DNA from: Daucus carota subsp. sativus
Taxonomy: Eukaryota; Streptophyta; Magnoliopsida; Apiales; Apiaceae
Direction of reading: 5' to 3'
Assembly (NCBI RefSeq): GCF_001625215.2
Contig: NC_030389.2
Coordinates: 41,343,454 to 41,407,453, forward strand
DNA: 64,000 nt
The notes beneath the pieces were generated by a model. It made no database searches. It was given only the letters and a program-made list of their open reading frames with translations, and was not told where the DNA came from. This document shows, piece by piece, positions 38,069 to 50,044 of this stretch; the first letter of the stretch is position 1, and each line of letters begins with the position of its first letter. A program made the position numbers and the translations under genes.

Positions 38069-38665
38069 ATATATGAATAATTTTAATTGAGTAACTCGCT
38101 TCTCATGAGACATGTTTCATGAAATGTATCATAAAAAATGTGACAGTTTGTATGATTTTTGTGAATTGGATAATGAGATTTGAATAAATTTCATATTCAA
38201 AGAATCGTTGTTGAATTACTTTATAATATCATTTATATATATATATATATATATTATGTCAGGGTTTATGTAAAATTAGGCTTTGTTTATGTAATTGAAT
38301 TAAGATGTGTCATCTGGCACCTTTAGAAAAAAGAAGAAAAATGCGTAATTTGGTATATATTATTATGAACAATTTTTTTAAGCGAATGGGATACACAATA
38401 TGAACGATTATTTAAGTTGCTCCACTAATTATGATCCAAACAGCAGCAGGCAACAGTGTAAAAGATTAACTGGTGACCCCTTAAAGGCAATCTTGCCGGC
38501 CTCAGGAACAAAAGATAGCAACATTGTGTGGTGCATGGGCACTACAATTAAACTGTCGATAAAAGCCTAAATGGAAGCCCCAACACTCCACGATTAATTA
38601 TTTCCCTGCTTTTTGTCTTTGGATTATTCTTCACTGGTCATGACAGTAGCTGTAAGCCTGTATTT

Positions 38666-41298
38666 AGAGCAAGTCCAATGGTGGTGTTAAAATATGTGTT
38701 ATTGCTATAATATAGCATTCAAGTAAAAAATTCAACTTCAATGGGATGCTAAACTTGAATGTAAAATAGCAAAATGTTATACTTGGTTCTATATATAGAA
38801 CCAACTATAGATGGTACTATAATTGCCACATAAGCATGCAAGTGACAAAATACATTAATAAAATAATAGTGACAAATATAGTTATGTACTTTAAGATTAT
38901 CACTACGCCATAAATGACTTTCAGCAACATTACAAATACGTTGCCAGAGGCCCATAAATTGTTGCAGCAGGCTGAAAATTTGCAATGGCAACGGTTTTGG
39001 GCTGTTAGTATTTTTGGCGTTGCCTTAGCCAGCAAAGGCAACAGTTTATGCAACATCTTAATTTCGTTGCCAAAAAGGCACAATTTTGAAAAAAATATGG
39101 GACCCACCAAACAGTGGGTCTATATATTAGGTCCACTGTTTGGTGGGCCCACTGCTATACAAATAACAACAGTAAATATAAAGCGAGTACAACACATTTT
39201 ATATGACTATTGCAATAGGTTCTAAAAATTATCAAATTGAAAGGTACTATTTGAATACATAGATTTCCCTACATTCCAAAAACATCCAAAATATACATCC
39301 ATACTACTACTTATGTCAAACACTTAACAAATCATAAAGAATCCGAGCACCGCAAACATAGCAAGTCTCCCATTCTTGTAGGCCCGCTCAGTCGCAAATT
39401 ATCATATGGATGTAGAAGTTTCACTCTATCTTGTAAAAATTGCACACCAGTTTTTGCTAGAAGATCTGAAAACCGTGGAGCTATTTCCCATGAATCTACT
39501 TCTGCACTTAAACATTCTGTCCGTTAGCAGGTGCATTATACAACAAAGTAAATGTTTAATTTTAGTCATACCTCCACTCAGAAGCTCATGTAACATTGGC
39601 TTAAAGATAAATCTTTCAGACTTGTCAATCAGAAGCACCTATTATATTCCAAAACATTAGAAGGGTCAATCAATTGATCTAAATCCAAGGAAAGCATGCT
39701 ATTCAATTTAAACTCAGAAACCTGTTTCTTTGAACCAACACTCCACACTCAAATATTTGTTTCCATGAAGCAAGATTCCAAGAACAAACGTCTTGCTATT
39801 GTTAGAGGTCAGACCAAATATAAGTTATAATCACTGTCTAGATCAGAGAAACAGAACATAAACAAAATTAATTAATAATGCTCTGTATTGCTTGTAATTA
39901 ATTACTAGCATGTCAACTATTAAAAGGAAAAGAAAGTGATGGCACAACAAGAATTGGAATGGTCTCTGAATCATATTGTGTTGGAACTAACACACAACAT
40001 TAAAATTATTTATAAAGTTTACTGGATAAAAGCAAACAAATCAGCAAGATAAGTGGATATAAGTATGGCAGTACCTGCTCCGGTGTTCCAAAGCAACATA
40101 AACATAACAAACTGTCGGTTGCACTACTTAAACAAGAACCCAAATGAGCAAATGATCCCAAGCTATAGACACAGTAAGTAAATTAAACAATATCAACAAT
40201 AATACTTAAAGTGCATAGTGCATACTACCCTGATTGAGGAGCAAATTATTTGAAAGAGGCATAAATAGAAATAACAATGTAAAAAATCAATAAAATTACA
40301 GCTAACCTGGGGTTTTATATCATCCGGCCATTCAAGCTATAAACACAGTAAGTAAGATAAACATTATCCAAGTAGCTGAGCCTTAATTAATGAAGTCAAG
40401 ACCTGAGTCAAACACTAATTAACAAATTAACAACAGATTCGAGTTGAATTAGGCGAAACACGTATCCGAGATTCGCGGATCTAGAGTGTGATTAGTAGTA
40501 ATTAGCGATGCAAGCGAAAATCGAACAGTGAATCTGACCTAGACATGAGAAGGAACAGCTCAGGAGAGAGGGAGAGGGAGAGAAAGGAAGGGGAGAGAGA
40601 GAGAGAAAGAGAGAGAGATGTACATACACAGGCATATGCATATACAGGTACAAGAAACAAAATCGAGTAAGAATAGTACCTTAAATCAAAGAAGATTAAA
40701 TTCAACCCCAGTTCAAGAACTAATAAAGCTTTAATCCTCCCTTAACTCACAGCTTGCTTCCATTTCTAGCCCTCTCTTCGCCGCTCTCGAACCCTATTTT
40801 TCAGCTCTCGACATTGAGAAAGGGGGCTGAGTGTCGATGATGAATTAGTGTAATTTGGAGCTGAGTTGTTCAAATAGCGTGGCAATTTTTTAGTGGGATC
40901 TGCATATATATAAAATATTGATTAAAAATATTTCTTTATTAAAAATATTTTCTTTTCCTTTACATATTTCTTTATTAAAATTAATATTCTTTGCCTATAT
41001 AATTGTTTGGCAACATTTTGTTTATGTCTATGCTAACGTAATTAAAAATTGTTGTAATATGCTAGATTAATAGATAGCTACGGCAACATCTTCTACGGCA
41101 ACAGTGGGGAAAATTGTTGTAGAAGGCTAGTTATGGTGTAGTGTATGTAATTAGAATATAGCTTTATTTGGATATGTTTGGTGCTATTTTGCATTTATCA
41201 TTAGACCATAAATTCTATTTTAGCATCAAAGATTACTTTTTGTTTTCAAAATATAACAAGAGCTATATCTATTTTAACATCATCATTGGACTTGCTCT
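38666..41298. mobile_element. TIR element (agagcaagtccaatg ends) interrupted by a CACTA element
   Basis: agagcaagtccaatg at 38666-38680 is exactly inverted at 41284-41298. Removing the nested CACTA insertion (38901-41143 plus one 3-bp target copy) leaves a MITE of about 390 bp. The superfamily is undetermined because the target duplication is unclear. Confidence 0.7.
38901..41143. mobile_element. CACTA (En/Spm) element, non-autonomous
   Basis: The ends are cactacgccataa and ttatggtgtagtg, a perfect 13-bp TIR beginning CACTA, flanked by a 3-bp target duplication tat (38898-38900 and 41144-41146). Subterminal copies of ggcaacatt/cgttgcc and caacattt words near both ends fit CACTA subterminal repeats. 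No TnpA/TnpD-like coding sequence is visible in 2,243 bp. Confidence 0.9.
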
Positions 41299-44281
41299 TG
41301 CTCGTTTCTCCGAGAGAAATGTGTGAAATTATGCTTAGATGGGTTGGCCGCAGATAATAGACAGATTTTAGCGCACTCTTTATGAAAAACTAAATTGATA
41401 TCATATAGTTTAGTTGTCTTGTGAGATCAATTGAGGGAGATTTAGTCGATTCAAACACCCTGTATTCTGTATGATAAAATAAAAAGTAATTAGAGTCAGC
41501 GGGTTAGAGAAGCGTAAGTTTTTTATTAGTTAGTATTAAATTTGTCTAATCTGAGTCAAATAAAAATTTGTGCGGGTTTGCTACGTATATCAGTGTAAGA
41601 CTAGAAATCTAGAATATAGTCCCCTCATTTTGTTCTGCAAGTCATTTTTTTTTATCAATTCTGCAAGTCATTTTATTTTACAGAAATCATTTCATTTTAC
41701 AAAAAAGTGTGATACTTCAATACAATTATATCATCGTAATCTCATTTTTTTTCTCAAATGACATGATAAATATATGTTTAATTTTAATTGGATATTAGTA
41801 CACACCCGTTATTATTAACATAGGTCGAATCAATTAAATATTGCCAACTGAGATTTACAAAAAAGATTAGAAATAATCTTTGGGATGTCTGATATTTTGC
41901 TTGTTATATTAACTCTTTAATATATATGTTATATGTTATTAGTCAATTTATAAAACGAGATCCGTTTAGCTTAACTTAAAAAAAAGTAATATTACTTAAT
42001 TTATATAACTGAAACGTAATTTTTAATTTATGTATTTTAATAGTTAAAATTTATTAGGCACAAAAATTATTAATAAAATTATATAAATTATTTTTTAATA
42101 TGATCTCGTACAAATTCAAATTTCAAAAACAAAAATAAGTTAATAAAAAATTTCAACTTATACTGTTGACTTATAAAAACACTGGAAGCTGGCCAGCCAA
42201 CCGCCACATCATGATTTCTGATAACCGTAAATATCCACCAGTGTACTTATAAGAATTGTACTGTAGGTTTATTTGCACGACGATTGACGACTCAAAAGAT
42301 GCATGCATGTCATGTATGTATATGACTAATATGAGTGGGTCTTCCGGTGGTCAGCACTCAGCAGCAGTTGAATGTCAAACAATAAGACGAGCTATCATTT
42401 TCAGGAGCCCGGGAAGTTGGTGAGTGATAAACAACCACATAGCTCAAGCTGCCTGACCCACACCCAACTTGTTGAGTTCCACATGCAGCCCAAGAAGTTC
42501 CTTGTACCACGCTACTTCTGCTTATATGCATTTAATTATCTGAGATCACTATTAGAAAACTTGAATAGTATTAGGCTATTAGCTCAGCAATCTTGTTTTT
42601 TTGGAACATCTTATTTTCAATTTGACCTTCATCTTAACATAAAAAGAGTGATTTATTGTTTAAAATAATGAAGATGGTTATAAAAGATAGGTGAATTTGA
42701 TTTATAAATTATTAATAAGTATATTTGATTTATAAATTATTAAAATCGTTAGAATTTGATTTATAAGTTAATTGAGTGTTAGTTTTGAATTTATAAATTA
42801 AGAAAAAAATCAAGTTATTAAAATAGAGAAAACTGTATGAATAAATAAAATGTGTTACACATTAAAATTTAAAAAAATCATAATAAAATACAAATCACTA
42901 GAAAATCCCAAAAAAAAATAGTATTTCTAAATTCCAGCTTCTTGCTTCAAAAATCCAAAAGAAACACTATTTTTATCATACTTCTAACTTATAAACCAAG
43001 AAATACTTAAAAGAAGCACATCCCAAAAGGCGCATAGATTAATATAACTATATTTGGCAAAGTCAATCAAAATAAATTTGAATATTTATGAAACTGAATT
43101 TTTATTTTAGCTGAGACTCGGATACTAAACACGGATTATATAGTAGGCTAAAATGAAATTGTAATTGAATATATCATTGTCTAAACGACAGTCATCTAAA
43201 CTAAAGAATCCTTGGCGAAAAAGAAAACAAAAAAAAAAAACTAAAGAATCTGTATCTATGTAAAGACTAAAGAGTGTAACTTTTGACTTCAACCTGGTGT
43301 TCTTCCAAGTGGCTACTGGGTCACATTTAGTCCGTGCTTATAAAATTGATAAGAAAAGTAGCTGATAGAAAAGCTTTGTTGATAATTAGCCAAGAGGAGA
43401 CTATAATTTGACAGGGTCGCAAGGCCACGGTTAGGTTGGCCAAGTTGAACAAATATCTCAACTCAGCGATTATACATTAAATTAATAAAGTTAGTGGGCT
43501 CTTATTTTTTTTTTTTGAACAAAGTGGACTCTTATTTAATGGACTTGAAATTTGATCCAGATTATTTTATATCGTATTATGTTTAATTCGAAAATACGAT
43601 ATCATTTTGTGAATGACAAATTAAATTAGACAGGAAACATTGAATGAAATATTTTAACCAAATTTTGATGTCAGTAGATCCAATCGAATTTAGTTTTAAC
43701 ATAGACATTTTATCGTCTTCATTTTTGTCACTTGATTTTCATTAAAAAATGAATTCGATCGTCTTTATAATTGAATATCGTCTTTATTGGGTGACAAATG
43801 AATTCGATCGTGTTTATAATTTGATCGTTTTAATATTTTTTACTGGTTTGATTGATGGACGAACTTATTACCACTGAACTCGTAGGAATCAATGCATCAG
43901 AAATATGAGCTGAGTCTAGAATTAATAAAATTGATACCAAATATTTCATTACGATATTTACATCTTACAATTTCAGATTCATGTCTCAAACGCACTGTAT
44001 ATGGTTTCTTAATACGAAAGAGAGACGTGAGTCCAAAAATACTAGAGTCGAGGTATCAAATTATTTTCTGATTATTGTTTCCTAATTCATATACGAAAAC
44101 TGTACTGTTTAGTGTTTCCAATTTTCAAATAAAGTCAAAAAAAAATGGCACATGGAAGGCTGATATAACAGTACTAGTACGAAACAATAAATTATTTAGG
44201 TACTTAGGCGGCATGCAGCCGTCTTCACCACCCAGAGACTATAGTGGGGGTGATAAAATATTGGTCACCAGATCCATTGCT
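41299..44281. other. AT-rich intergenic DNA
   Basis: No gene supported. The segment 42660-43030 has ttgatttataaattatta repeats and an agaagcac-type end, suggesting a decayed MITE. At 43748 and 43798 the word aatgaattcgatcgt is directly repeated. Confidence 0.4.
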
Positions 44282-44465
44282 CAATGCATGATTATTAGTA
44301 TTGTTAGGCGTAGAGATTAGTTTCTTTTAATAAAGAAAGCACACAAATGAGTGAAATGACTATCAATTCATGATTATTAGTTTTGTTAGACGTAGCGTCG
44401 AGATTAGTTTTTTTTAATAAAAACAAGTCTACACAGATGGCTATTATAATGATAAAAACCGGAAA
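44282..44465. repeat. Tandem duplication of about 87-97 bp
   Basis: Two adjacent diverged copies share catgattattagt(a/t)ttgtta, then gattagttt and ttttaataaa and a trailing acacaaatgag/acacagatgg. Confidence 0.65.
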
Positions 44466-44811
44466 TTGGAATCAATTAGTGAAGATGATGATTAGAAATT
44501 ATAAAGCATTTTTTCATAAATAACAGGTTTAAAAGAATTTTTATTCTATTGTTTGTATGAACTTATTATAATTTTTGTTTGTATTGTATTTTTCCGGGTA
44601 CGCGGGGTGGAAGAAAGAACGATAACGGGACCTTTTATGGGTGTTTTCTTATCGAACATTAAAGCTTTATTGCTTAAGCGTCAGCGGTCATCTCTGCATG
44701 TCCGAGGGTTAGATGATAAATTTTCTTGAACGAGAGCGGCTATTGTATTCTGATATAATTCATCATACGTGAAAGTATCTTATGACAAAAAAAAACAGAT
44801 TTAAAAGAATT

Positions 44812-45660
44812 TTTGCAAAAACTACTATCATTTTTTAAAACATATAGCAAAAATACTATGTTCCAGAAAATATTTGTGAAAATATGATGGTCGCATATGC
44901 AACCATATCTGTAACTGCTACAACCATATATGCAATCAGAAATGCAACTTTGAATTTTTTTTTTAAAATTATATTTATTTTCGTAATAAGTTGCAACTGG
45001 TTGCAAAGGTAGAGAAACATCCGTGCGGTGCAAATTCTAATATGAACATTGCAACCTAAAAAAGCAACTAAAACAATAAACTACAAAATCAACTCAAAAG
45101 CAACCAATTAAAATAAACATCTCGAAGAACAGATCAACGCGCATTCTCATTATCAACGGCAGGGGAACCACTAGCATTGTTGCCAGCGAGTCTTTGATTC
45201 ATCATGAAGAATAAATCCACGTGAAGTCTGACGACTCGAATACTTGAATCATCGATTTCTTTGATTTATCGTTGAAATTGAAATTGGAGCAGTGTTTAGC
45301 CTCGGTCTCGTCGCCACCGCACTCCCTCTCCGGACCGCCGACTCATCCTCCGCCGCTGCCATGTCGGAGTTTGTGGACGGGATAGTTAAGGAGAAAAAAG
45401 AGATGAAGGGAGAGAGTGTAGAACCGGAGATTGATAAGGATAAAGCTGAGATGATGGGATAGTGGTGGGTTTCGATTCAACGAAAGAAAAACATGTGGAT
45501 GGGAATGATGTTAGTAGTATTATAGGTAAATTAAAGAAGTTAGTATATTTGCAAATAAGATCCAAAAGATATTATATTTGCAAGATTTTAGAAAAGATAG
45601 TATATTTGCAAATAAGATCCAAAAATTAGTATACTTGGTAAATTTCTTACATTTTATCAT
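44812..45660. mobile_element. Possible TIR element with a GC-rich insert
   Basis: The left part ttttgcaaaaactactatc… and the inverse of the right part (…gatagtatatttgcaaataag) are loosely complementary. Inside, 45290-45470 is much richer in G+C than its surroundings and has gene-like C/T- and G/A-rich words, as if host sequence had been captured. It contains no convincing reading frame. The core 44880-45010 shares GCAACC motifs with 25619-25745. Confidence 0.35.
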
Positions 45661-45719
45661 CACCGGTTAATAATAATTTTTGATAAAATATATTATAGTC
45701 GAATATGAGATATATGGTA

Positions 45720-45951
45720 CTCCCTCCGTCCCAATGAGATGTATACATTCACTATTTGCACGTATTTCGAGACTCCAATAAAATATAGTTGCATAATGTT
45801 TTTTTTTTAATTTTTGAATAAAAATTTAGACATCAATCTTTTATTCATAAAAAGAAAATTTTAAAAAATTATGAAGGTATACTCTAAAAAAAATCTTAAA
45901 AAAAGTGTCAAAAAATAGCGTATACAATTCAATTCATTGGCACGGAGGAGT
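45720..45951. mobile_element. Stowaway-like MITE, decayed right end
   Basis: The left end ctccctccgtcccaatgaga is preceded by ta; the right end carries the inverse tcattggcacggaggag. Internal gtatac words are also inverted. The right TA is lost. Confidence 0.7.
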
Positions 45952-46179
45952 CATTGGTCTATAATAACATGGCATTTAAGCCCACTCCCGATAAATTTTT
46001 ATTAAAAAATAAAAATAAATCTGAGTCGGTCGAAAAAGTATATTAAAAAAAAAAGCACCAAATCACACATTCATAAAATTAACAAAAATGCAATAAAATG
46101 AAAAAACATAAGTAATATTCTAGAAAAGGTAAGACAGTATGGAGCCAACTGTGAGACACTATTACAAAATTAAACCCCC

Positions 46180-46187
46180 TATATAAA
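46180..46187 (+). promoter_or_regulatory. TATA box of the CIPK gene
   Basis: tatataaa lies 111 bp before the ATG, followed by a C/T-rich leader. This is a good position for a plant core promoter with a leader of about 80 nt. Confidence 0.6.
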
Positions 46188-46290
46188 ACAGCCCTATCAG
46201 CCTATTCTCACACCTCCCCATGCAATCTGGCCTCTTAAAAATTATACTCTCTCTTTTCATCTCCGCCCTTCCACGCCGCCGTCCATAATC

Positions 46291-47607
46291 ATGGATCGGA
46301 ACCCTAACCCTAATCCCCTCCGGCGCTCCACCAGCGGCGGCGGAAGCGGCGGAATCATCCTCGAAAAATATCAGTTAGGTCAAATCCTAGGCCGCGGCAG
46401 CTTCGCCAAGGTCTACCGTGCCAAATCATTGCTCGATAACGCCAACGTGGCGATCAAGGTGATTGAGAAGCCGGCCATAGCTGACCAGACGGCGGAGAGC
46501 TTGCTTGTGCGGGAAGTTTCCGCGATGAAGCGATTGAACGCTCATCCAAATATATTGAAAATCTTCGAAGTGATGGCGACGAGGTCGAAGATTTATCTCG
46601 TGATGGAGCTCGCGGAAGGCGGGGAGATGTTTAGTCAGATTACGAAGCGTGGGAAGATGAGTGAGGCGATAGGGAGGAGGTATTTTCAGGAATTGATCTC
46701 GGCGCTTAGGTTTTGTCACGGGAATGGAGTGACGCATCGTGATTTGAAGCCGCAGAATTTGTTATTGGATGAGTTTGGGAGGCTGAAGGTGTCGGATTTC
46801 GGGCTCTCGGCGTTGCCGGAGCACGGTAGAGATGGATTGTTGTTCACGGCGTGTGGGACGCCGTGTTATACGGCGCCGGAGGTTGTGAGGAGGAACGGTT
46901 ATGACGGTGCGAAAGCGGATGCGTTTTCGTGTGGGGTGATTTTGTTTGTGTTCTTGGCGGGGTATTTGCCGTATAATGATGCGAATTTGGGGGAATTGTA
47001 TAAGAAGGTGTATAGGAGGGATTTTGTGTTTCCGGATTGGATTTCGAAGGGGGCGAGGAATGTGATATATAAGCTGCTTGATCCGAATCCGAATACGAGG
47101 ATGACCATGGAGGGGGTGGTGGGGACGAATTGGTTTAAGAAGAGTTTGAGGGTTGAGAGTGAGGTGGATAATTTGGGGGTTTTGTTGGGGAAGGAGAATT
47201 GTAAGAGTGATGTTAGTGTGAATGCTTTTGATATAATTTCAATGTCTTCGGGGTTGGATTTGTCGGGGCTTTTTGAGGCGGATTTGGGGAAGAAGGAGAG
47301 GAGGTTTGCGTCGAGGGGGTCGATGAAGGATGTGGAGGAAAGGGTGGAGAGAGTGAGTGGGGAATTGGGGTATAAGGTTGAGAAAGGGAAGGGGAGGGAG
47401 ATGGGATTGGTGAAAGGGAAGATGGTGCTTCTGGTTAGGATTTTGGAGTTGGTTGCGAAAATGGGATTGTTGATGGTGGAAATGAAGGTTGTTAGTGGTG
47501 GCGATGAGCTTGATAAGGGCGATGTTGATCAGTTAGAAGCTTTGAAATTAGGACTCGGAGACATTGCTGTTTCTTGGCATAATAATGACGTGGCTGTCAA
47601 TGCTTAA
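46291..47607 (+). CDS. CIPK7: CBL-interacting protein kinase (SnRK3), CIPK4/CIPK7 clade
   Basis: An intronless gene of 438 codons. CIPKs are Ser/Thr kinases recruited by calcineurin-B-like calcium sensors to phosphorylate ion channels and transporters. The kinase domain (about residues 27-282) has the Gly loop GRGSFAKV (34-41), ATP-anchoring Lys56, HRDLKPQN (149-156), DFG (169-171) and TAPEV (194-198). The regulatory half has the NAF motif in VNAFDIISMSSGLDLSGLF (NAF at 311-313), which binds CBLs. The absence of introns and sequences such as PEHGRDGLLFTACGTP and KLLDPNPNTRMTMEGVVGT fit the CIPK4/CIPK7 pair; which of the two is orthologous cannot be settled here. Cys192 replaces the usual Ala in the activation loop (GTPCYTAPEV). 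The coding strand is unusually G-rich in its second half. Reverse-strand frames are shadows. Confidence 0.93.
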   Translation: MDRNPNPNPLRRSTSGGGSGGIILEKYQLGQILGRGSFAKVYRAKSLLDNANVAIKVIEKPAIADQTAESLLVREVSAMKRLNAHPNILKIFEVMATRSKIYLVMELAEGGEMFSQITKRGKMSEAIGRRYFQELISALRFCHGNGVTHRDLKPQNLLLDEFGRLKVSDFGLSALPEHGRDGLLFTACGTPCYTAPEVVRRNGYDGAKADAFSCGVILFVFLAGYLPYNDANLGELYKKVYRRDFVFPDWISKGARNVIYKLLDPNPNTRMTMEGVVGTNWFKKSLRVESEVDNLGVLLGKENCKSDVSVNAFDIISMSSGLDLSGLFEADLGKKERRFASRGSMKDVEERVERVSGELGYKVEKGKGREMGLVKGKMVLLVRILELVAKMGLLMVEMKVVSGGDELDKGDVDQLEALKLGLGDIAVSWHNNDVAVNA

Positions 47608-47915
47608 AGTTAAGACAGCGATACGTTAGTGATGGTGGTGGCTGTGAGGTGGAGATTCACAGATGATGGTGAGCTTTCTGATCATTAGTTCTTTGATTTG
47701 TACATTCTTGATAAAGATGATCAAGGGCTTGCTTTTGTTTTGTAACTTTGCCGGAGTATGGTAAAATGATGTTTGTTTTTGTACATTGAAATTTGCTTTC
47801 TAGTGTTTTAGTTTCAGTTACATAATCGATTCTTGTTGGTTTCTTGGTTAAGATTTTACTTTTCTCAACTTGATATGAATTTCTTCATGCAATCTGTTTC
47901 TCGACTTGATATAGA
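47608..47915 (+). other. CIPK 3' UTR and flank
   Basis: T-rich sequence with tttgtac and ttgtaact words, the presumed 3' UTR. No coding sequence. Confidence 0.4.
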
Positions 47916-48262
47916 TGAAACATAGTTTGTTCCGTTTCGGTTAGAATCAAAGAGCCTGATTTTCCTCAGCAACACTGCCCTCACCCTGGCATAGTTGCTC
48001 TTGATTTGTTTTAAGTAGAAAGCTATGTGCCTGTTTGGCCAATCTAACTTATGGATTTTTTCTGTAATAAGTCAGCTTCTAAGTCAGAAACACTTATAAA
48101 AAACTGAGCATACTAGTTTTCAGGACTTCTACAAATGGTAGACTGTTGCATCAAGATGAAACACATTTGTTCCATTTTGGTTGAAACCAGGCGTAATCAA
48201 AGGTCCTGAGTTTCCTCAGCAACACTGCCCTCACCCCTCTAAAGTAGAAAGCTATGTAATGC
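47916..48262. repeat. Duplicated block of about 105 bp downstream of CIPK
   Basis: Copies at 47916-48025 and 48157-48260 share tttcctcagcaacactgccc, then tcaccc and agtagaaagctatgt, and begin with tgaaacat/tgaaacaca…ttgttcc. A MITE-like remnant (tgtttggcc… agtcagcttct) lies between them. Confidence 0.8.
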
Positions 48263-48958
48263 AGAAGTCTTTGTTTTTAGATTGAATATGGCTCACCAAG
48301 AACTTACCAGGTTGGTAAGTCGGAACGGTTGAATTTGAGCGATGATGGAATGAAATTTGTACTTTGTTAGATTAACTTTTTTTTAGTCTTCCCCTGTTGC
48401 GGGTTAAACAAGAACAACTCCTTGCCACAACCAACACACAAAATGGTGGAGGAAATGATGAATAACCATTTTTTCTAATATCTCACTCTTCCCTGTATTT
48501 GTCATCCACAATTAATTTTATTAATATTCTGAAGTCCCTACAATATCCTGTCTAGCCACATTTAATTTTTCTTCGAAATATTTCAGATTCAAATAAGATA
48601 ATTTTCTCACTTCGCATTCATTAAGACAGAAAAATGACAATTCCTGGCGGAAATGTTCTCTGTCCGGACATGGGGCTTTTATGTCGAGATTCTAAATCAT
48701 TTTCGACTTTAAACTGAAAAATATTTGTTTGTATAATAAATTTGAAGTTGTGTAAAATTAAAAATAAGTCAGAACTTTACTTAAATTAGAAGCTGATAGG
48801 ATTTTTTTTATCAACTTATTTTATTTTTTTATGATATTTCGTAAATAAAAATCAATCTTAATACTAAAATAAACAAATTATCAAATTTATTTTTATTGTA
48901 ACTCATAAAATATCTACAATATACTTATTCAAACAGATGATTTAAGACATAATACATG
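48263..48958. other. Intergenic DNA
   Basis: No gene supported; AT-rich. Confidence 0.4.
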
Positions 48959-49190
48959 GGGGCCGTTTGGGCAAGTTTAAAAGAAGTGACTTCTTGCTTA
49001 AAGTTTTAACTAGAGAAGTGGAGCAGAAGTGAAAAGTAAATAAGTGAATAAAATGTTTGGCAAAGAAGCAGAAGCTGTGAGAGAGAAGTTAGGATTCTCA
49101 GCTTCTTAAAAGTGCTTCTGCTTCTTTACACAAACGGGTGAAGAATGGCAGAAGCCAGCTTCTGCTTCTGCTTCTGGTAAACATTCAGAA
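48959..49190. mobile_element. MITE of the GTTTGGG…agaagcagaag family, copy 2
   Basis: It is homologous to 37846-38068: ggccgtttgggcaagtttaa at the left, agtgcttctgcttctttaca and a run of cttctg near the right. A related but more diverged element is at 49738-49995. Non-coding. Confidence 0.65.
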
Positions 49191-49737
49191 ATCCCATATA
49201 AAGATTTCTCAAGTTACAGCCACAAGTTTCAGAAATCTGCTTTGTAGATTCCACAACTCCAAAAGGCCAGCTCATGCCAGCATATTCACTGTTTTCTACC
49301 TTCTAAAATTTTCACTCTACAATATTTTATCATGCTCTTCACCTCTATGTCCTGCATACTGATGCTTGTATAGCACAATTATTGTATTAACTCATTGTTA
49401 AAATTATTGCTGGGACAAAATACACAACTTGGGAGTTGGTCCAAGAAATTATTATTAGAATTGCCAAAGCTTAGAAATGAACAACAAAGTCTCAGATGCT
49501 CTGAATTATAAAATGTTACACATAAGAGTATCCTACCAGATCCTCTGTATTATAAAACAGTAAACCTGCCAAAGTTGATGGTTGTACACACTGCTCAACT
49601 GCTTTTGCACATGCTGCCTTAGCTTGTTATTTAAAGGAAGATGACACCATTTAACAAGAAATATCTATTACATAGCCTGCTCATCTGTATAAAACAAAAA
49701 ATGTACATAATCTTGATTAGGAGCATCGATATCGCGG

Positions 49738-49995
49738 GGATTGGCTAAACTTAAAAGAAGTAATTTATTACTTAGGCATCCACCCAGATAAACTACCTCC
49801 AGTGAAGAATTATAAAAGTCAGAAGTTGGCTACTACTTATAAATTATTAAAAGTTTAACTTCTTTTTCTGTTATAAAGAAGCAGCAAGTGTGGTTACAAA
49901 AAAGCCGGGAAACCTAACTTCTTGCTTCGGGCTTCCATAATTCATAAGAAGCACTTCTTTGTAAAAAAAACCCAGAAGTCCAGTGTCCAAACACC
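49738..49995. mobile_element. Diverged MITE related to the agaagc family
   Basis: ggattggctaaacttaaaag at the left and cagaagtccagtgtccaaac at the right, with the internal inverse pair aagaagtaa…/…ttctt. It lies just beyond the 3' end of the AARE gene. Confidence 0.5.
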
Positions 49996-50044
49996 CACAT
50001 TATTTCGCTATTACTTTTACATTTATTACATCGCTGTAGTTTTA

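Noticed and set aside
46426-46737. 103-codon reverse-strand frame
   Set aside because: It is antisense to the GC-rich kinase domain of the CIPK gene and is a shadow frame.
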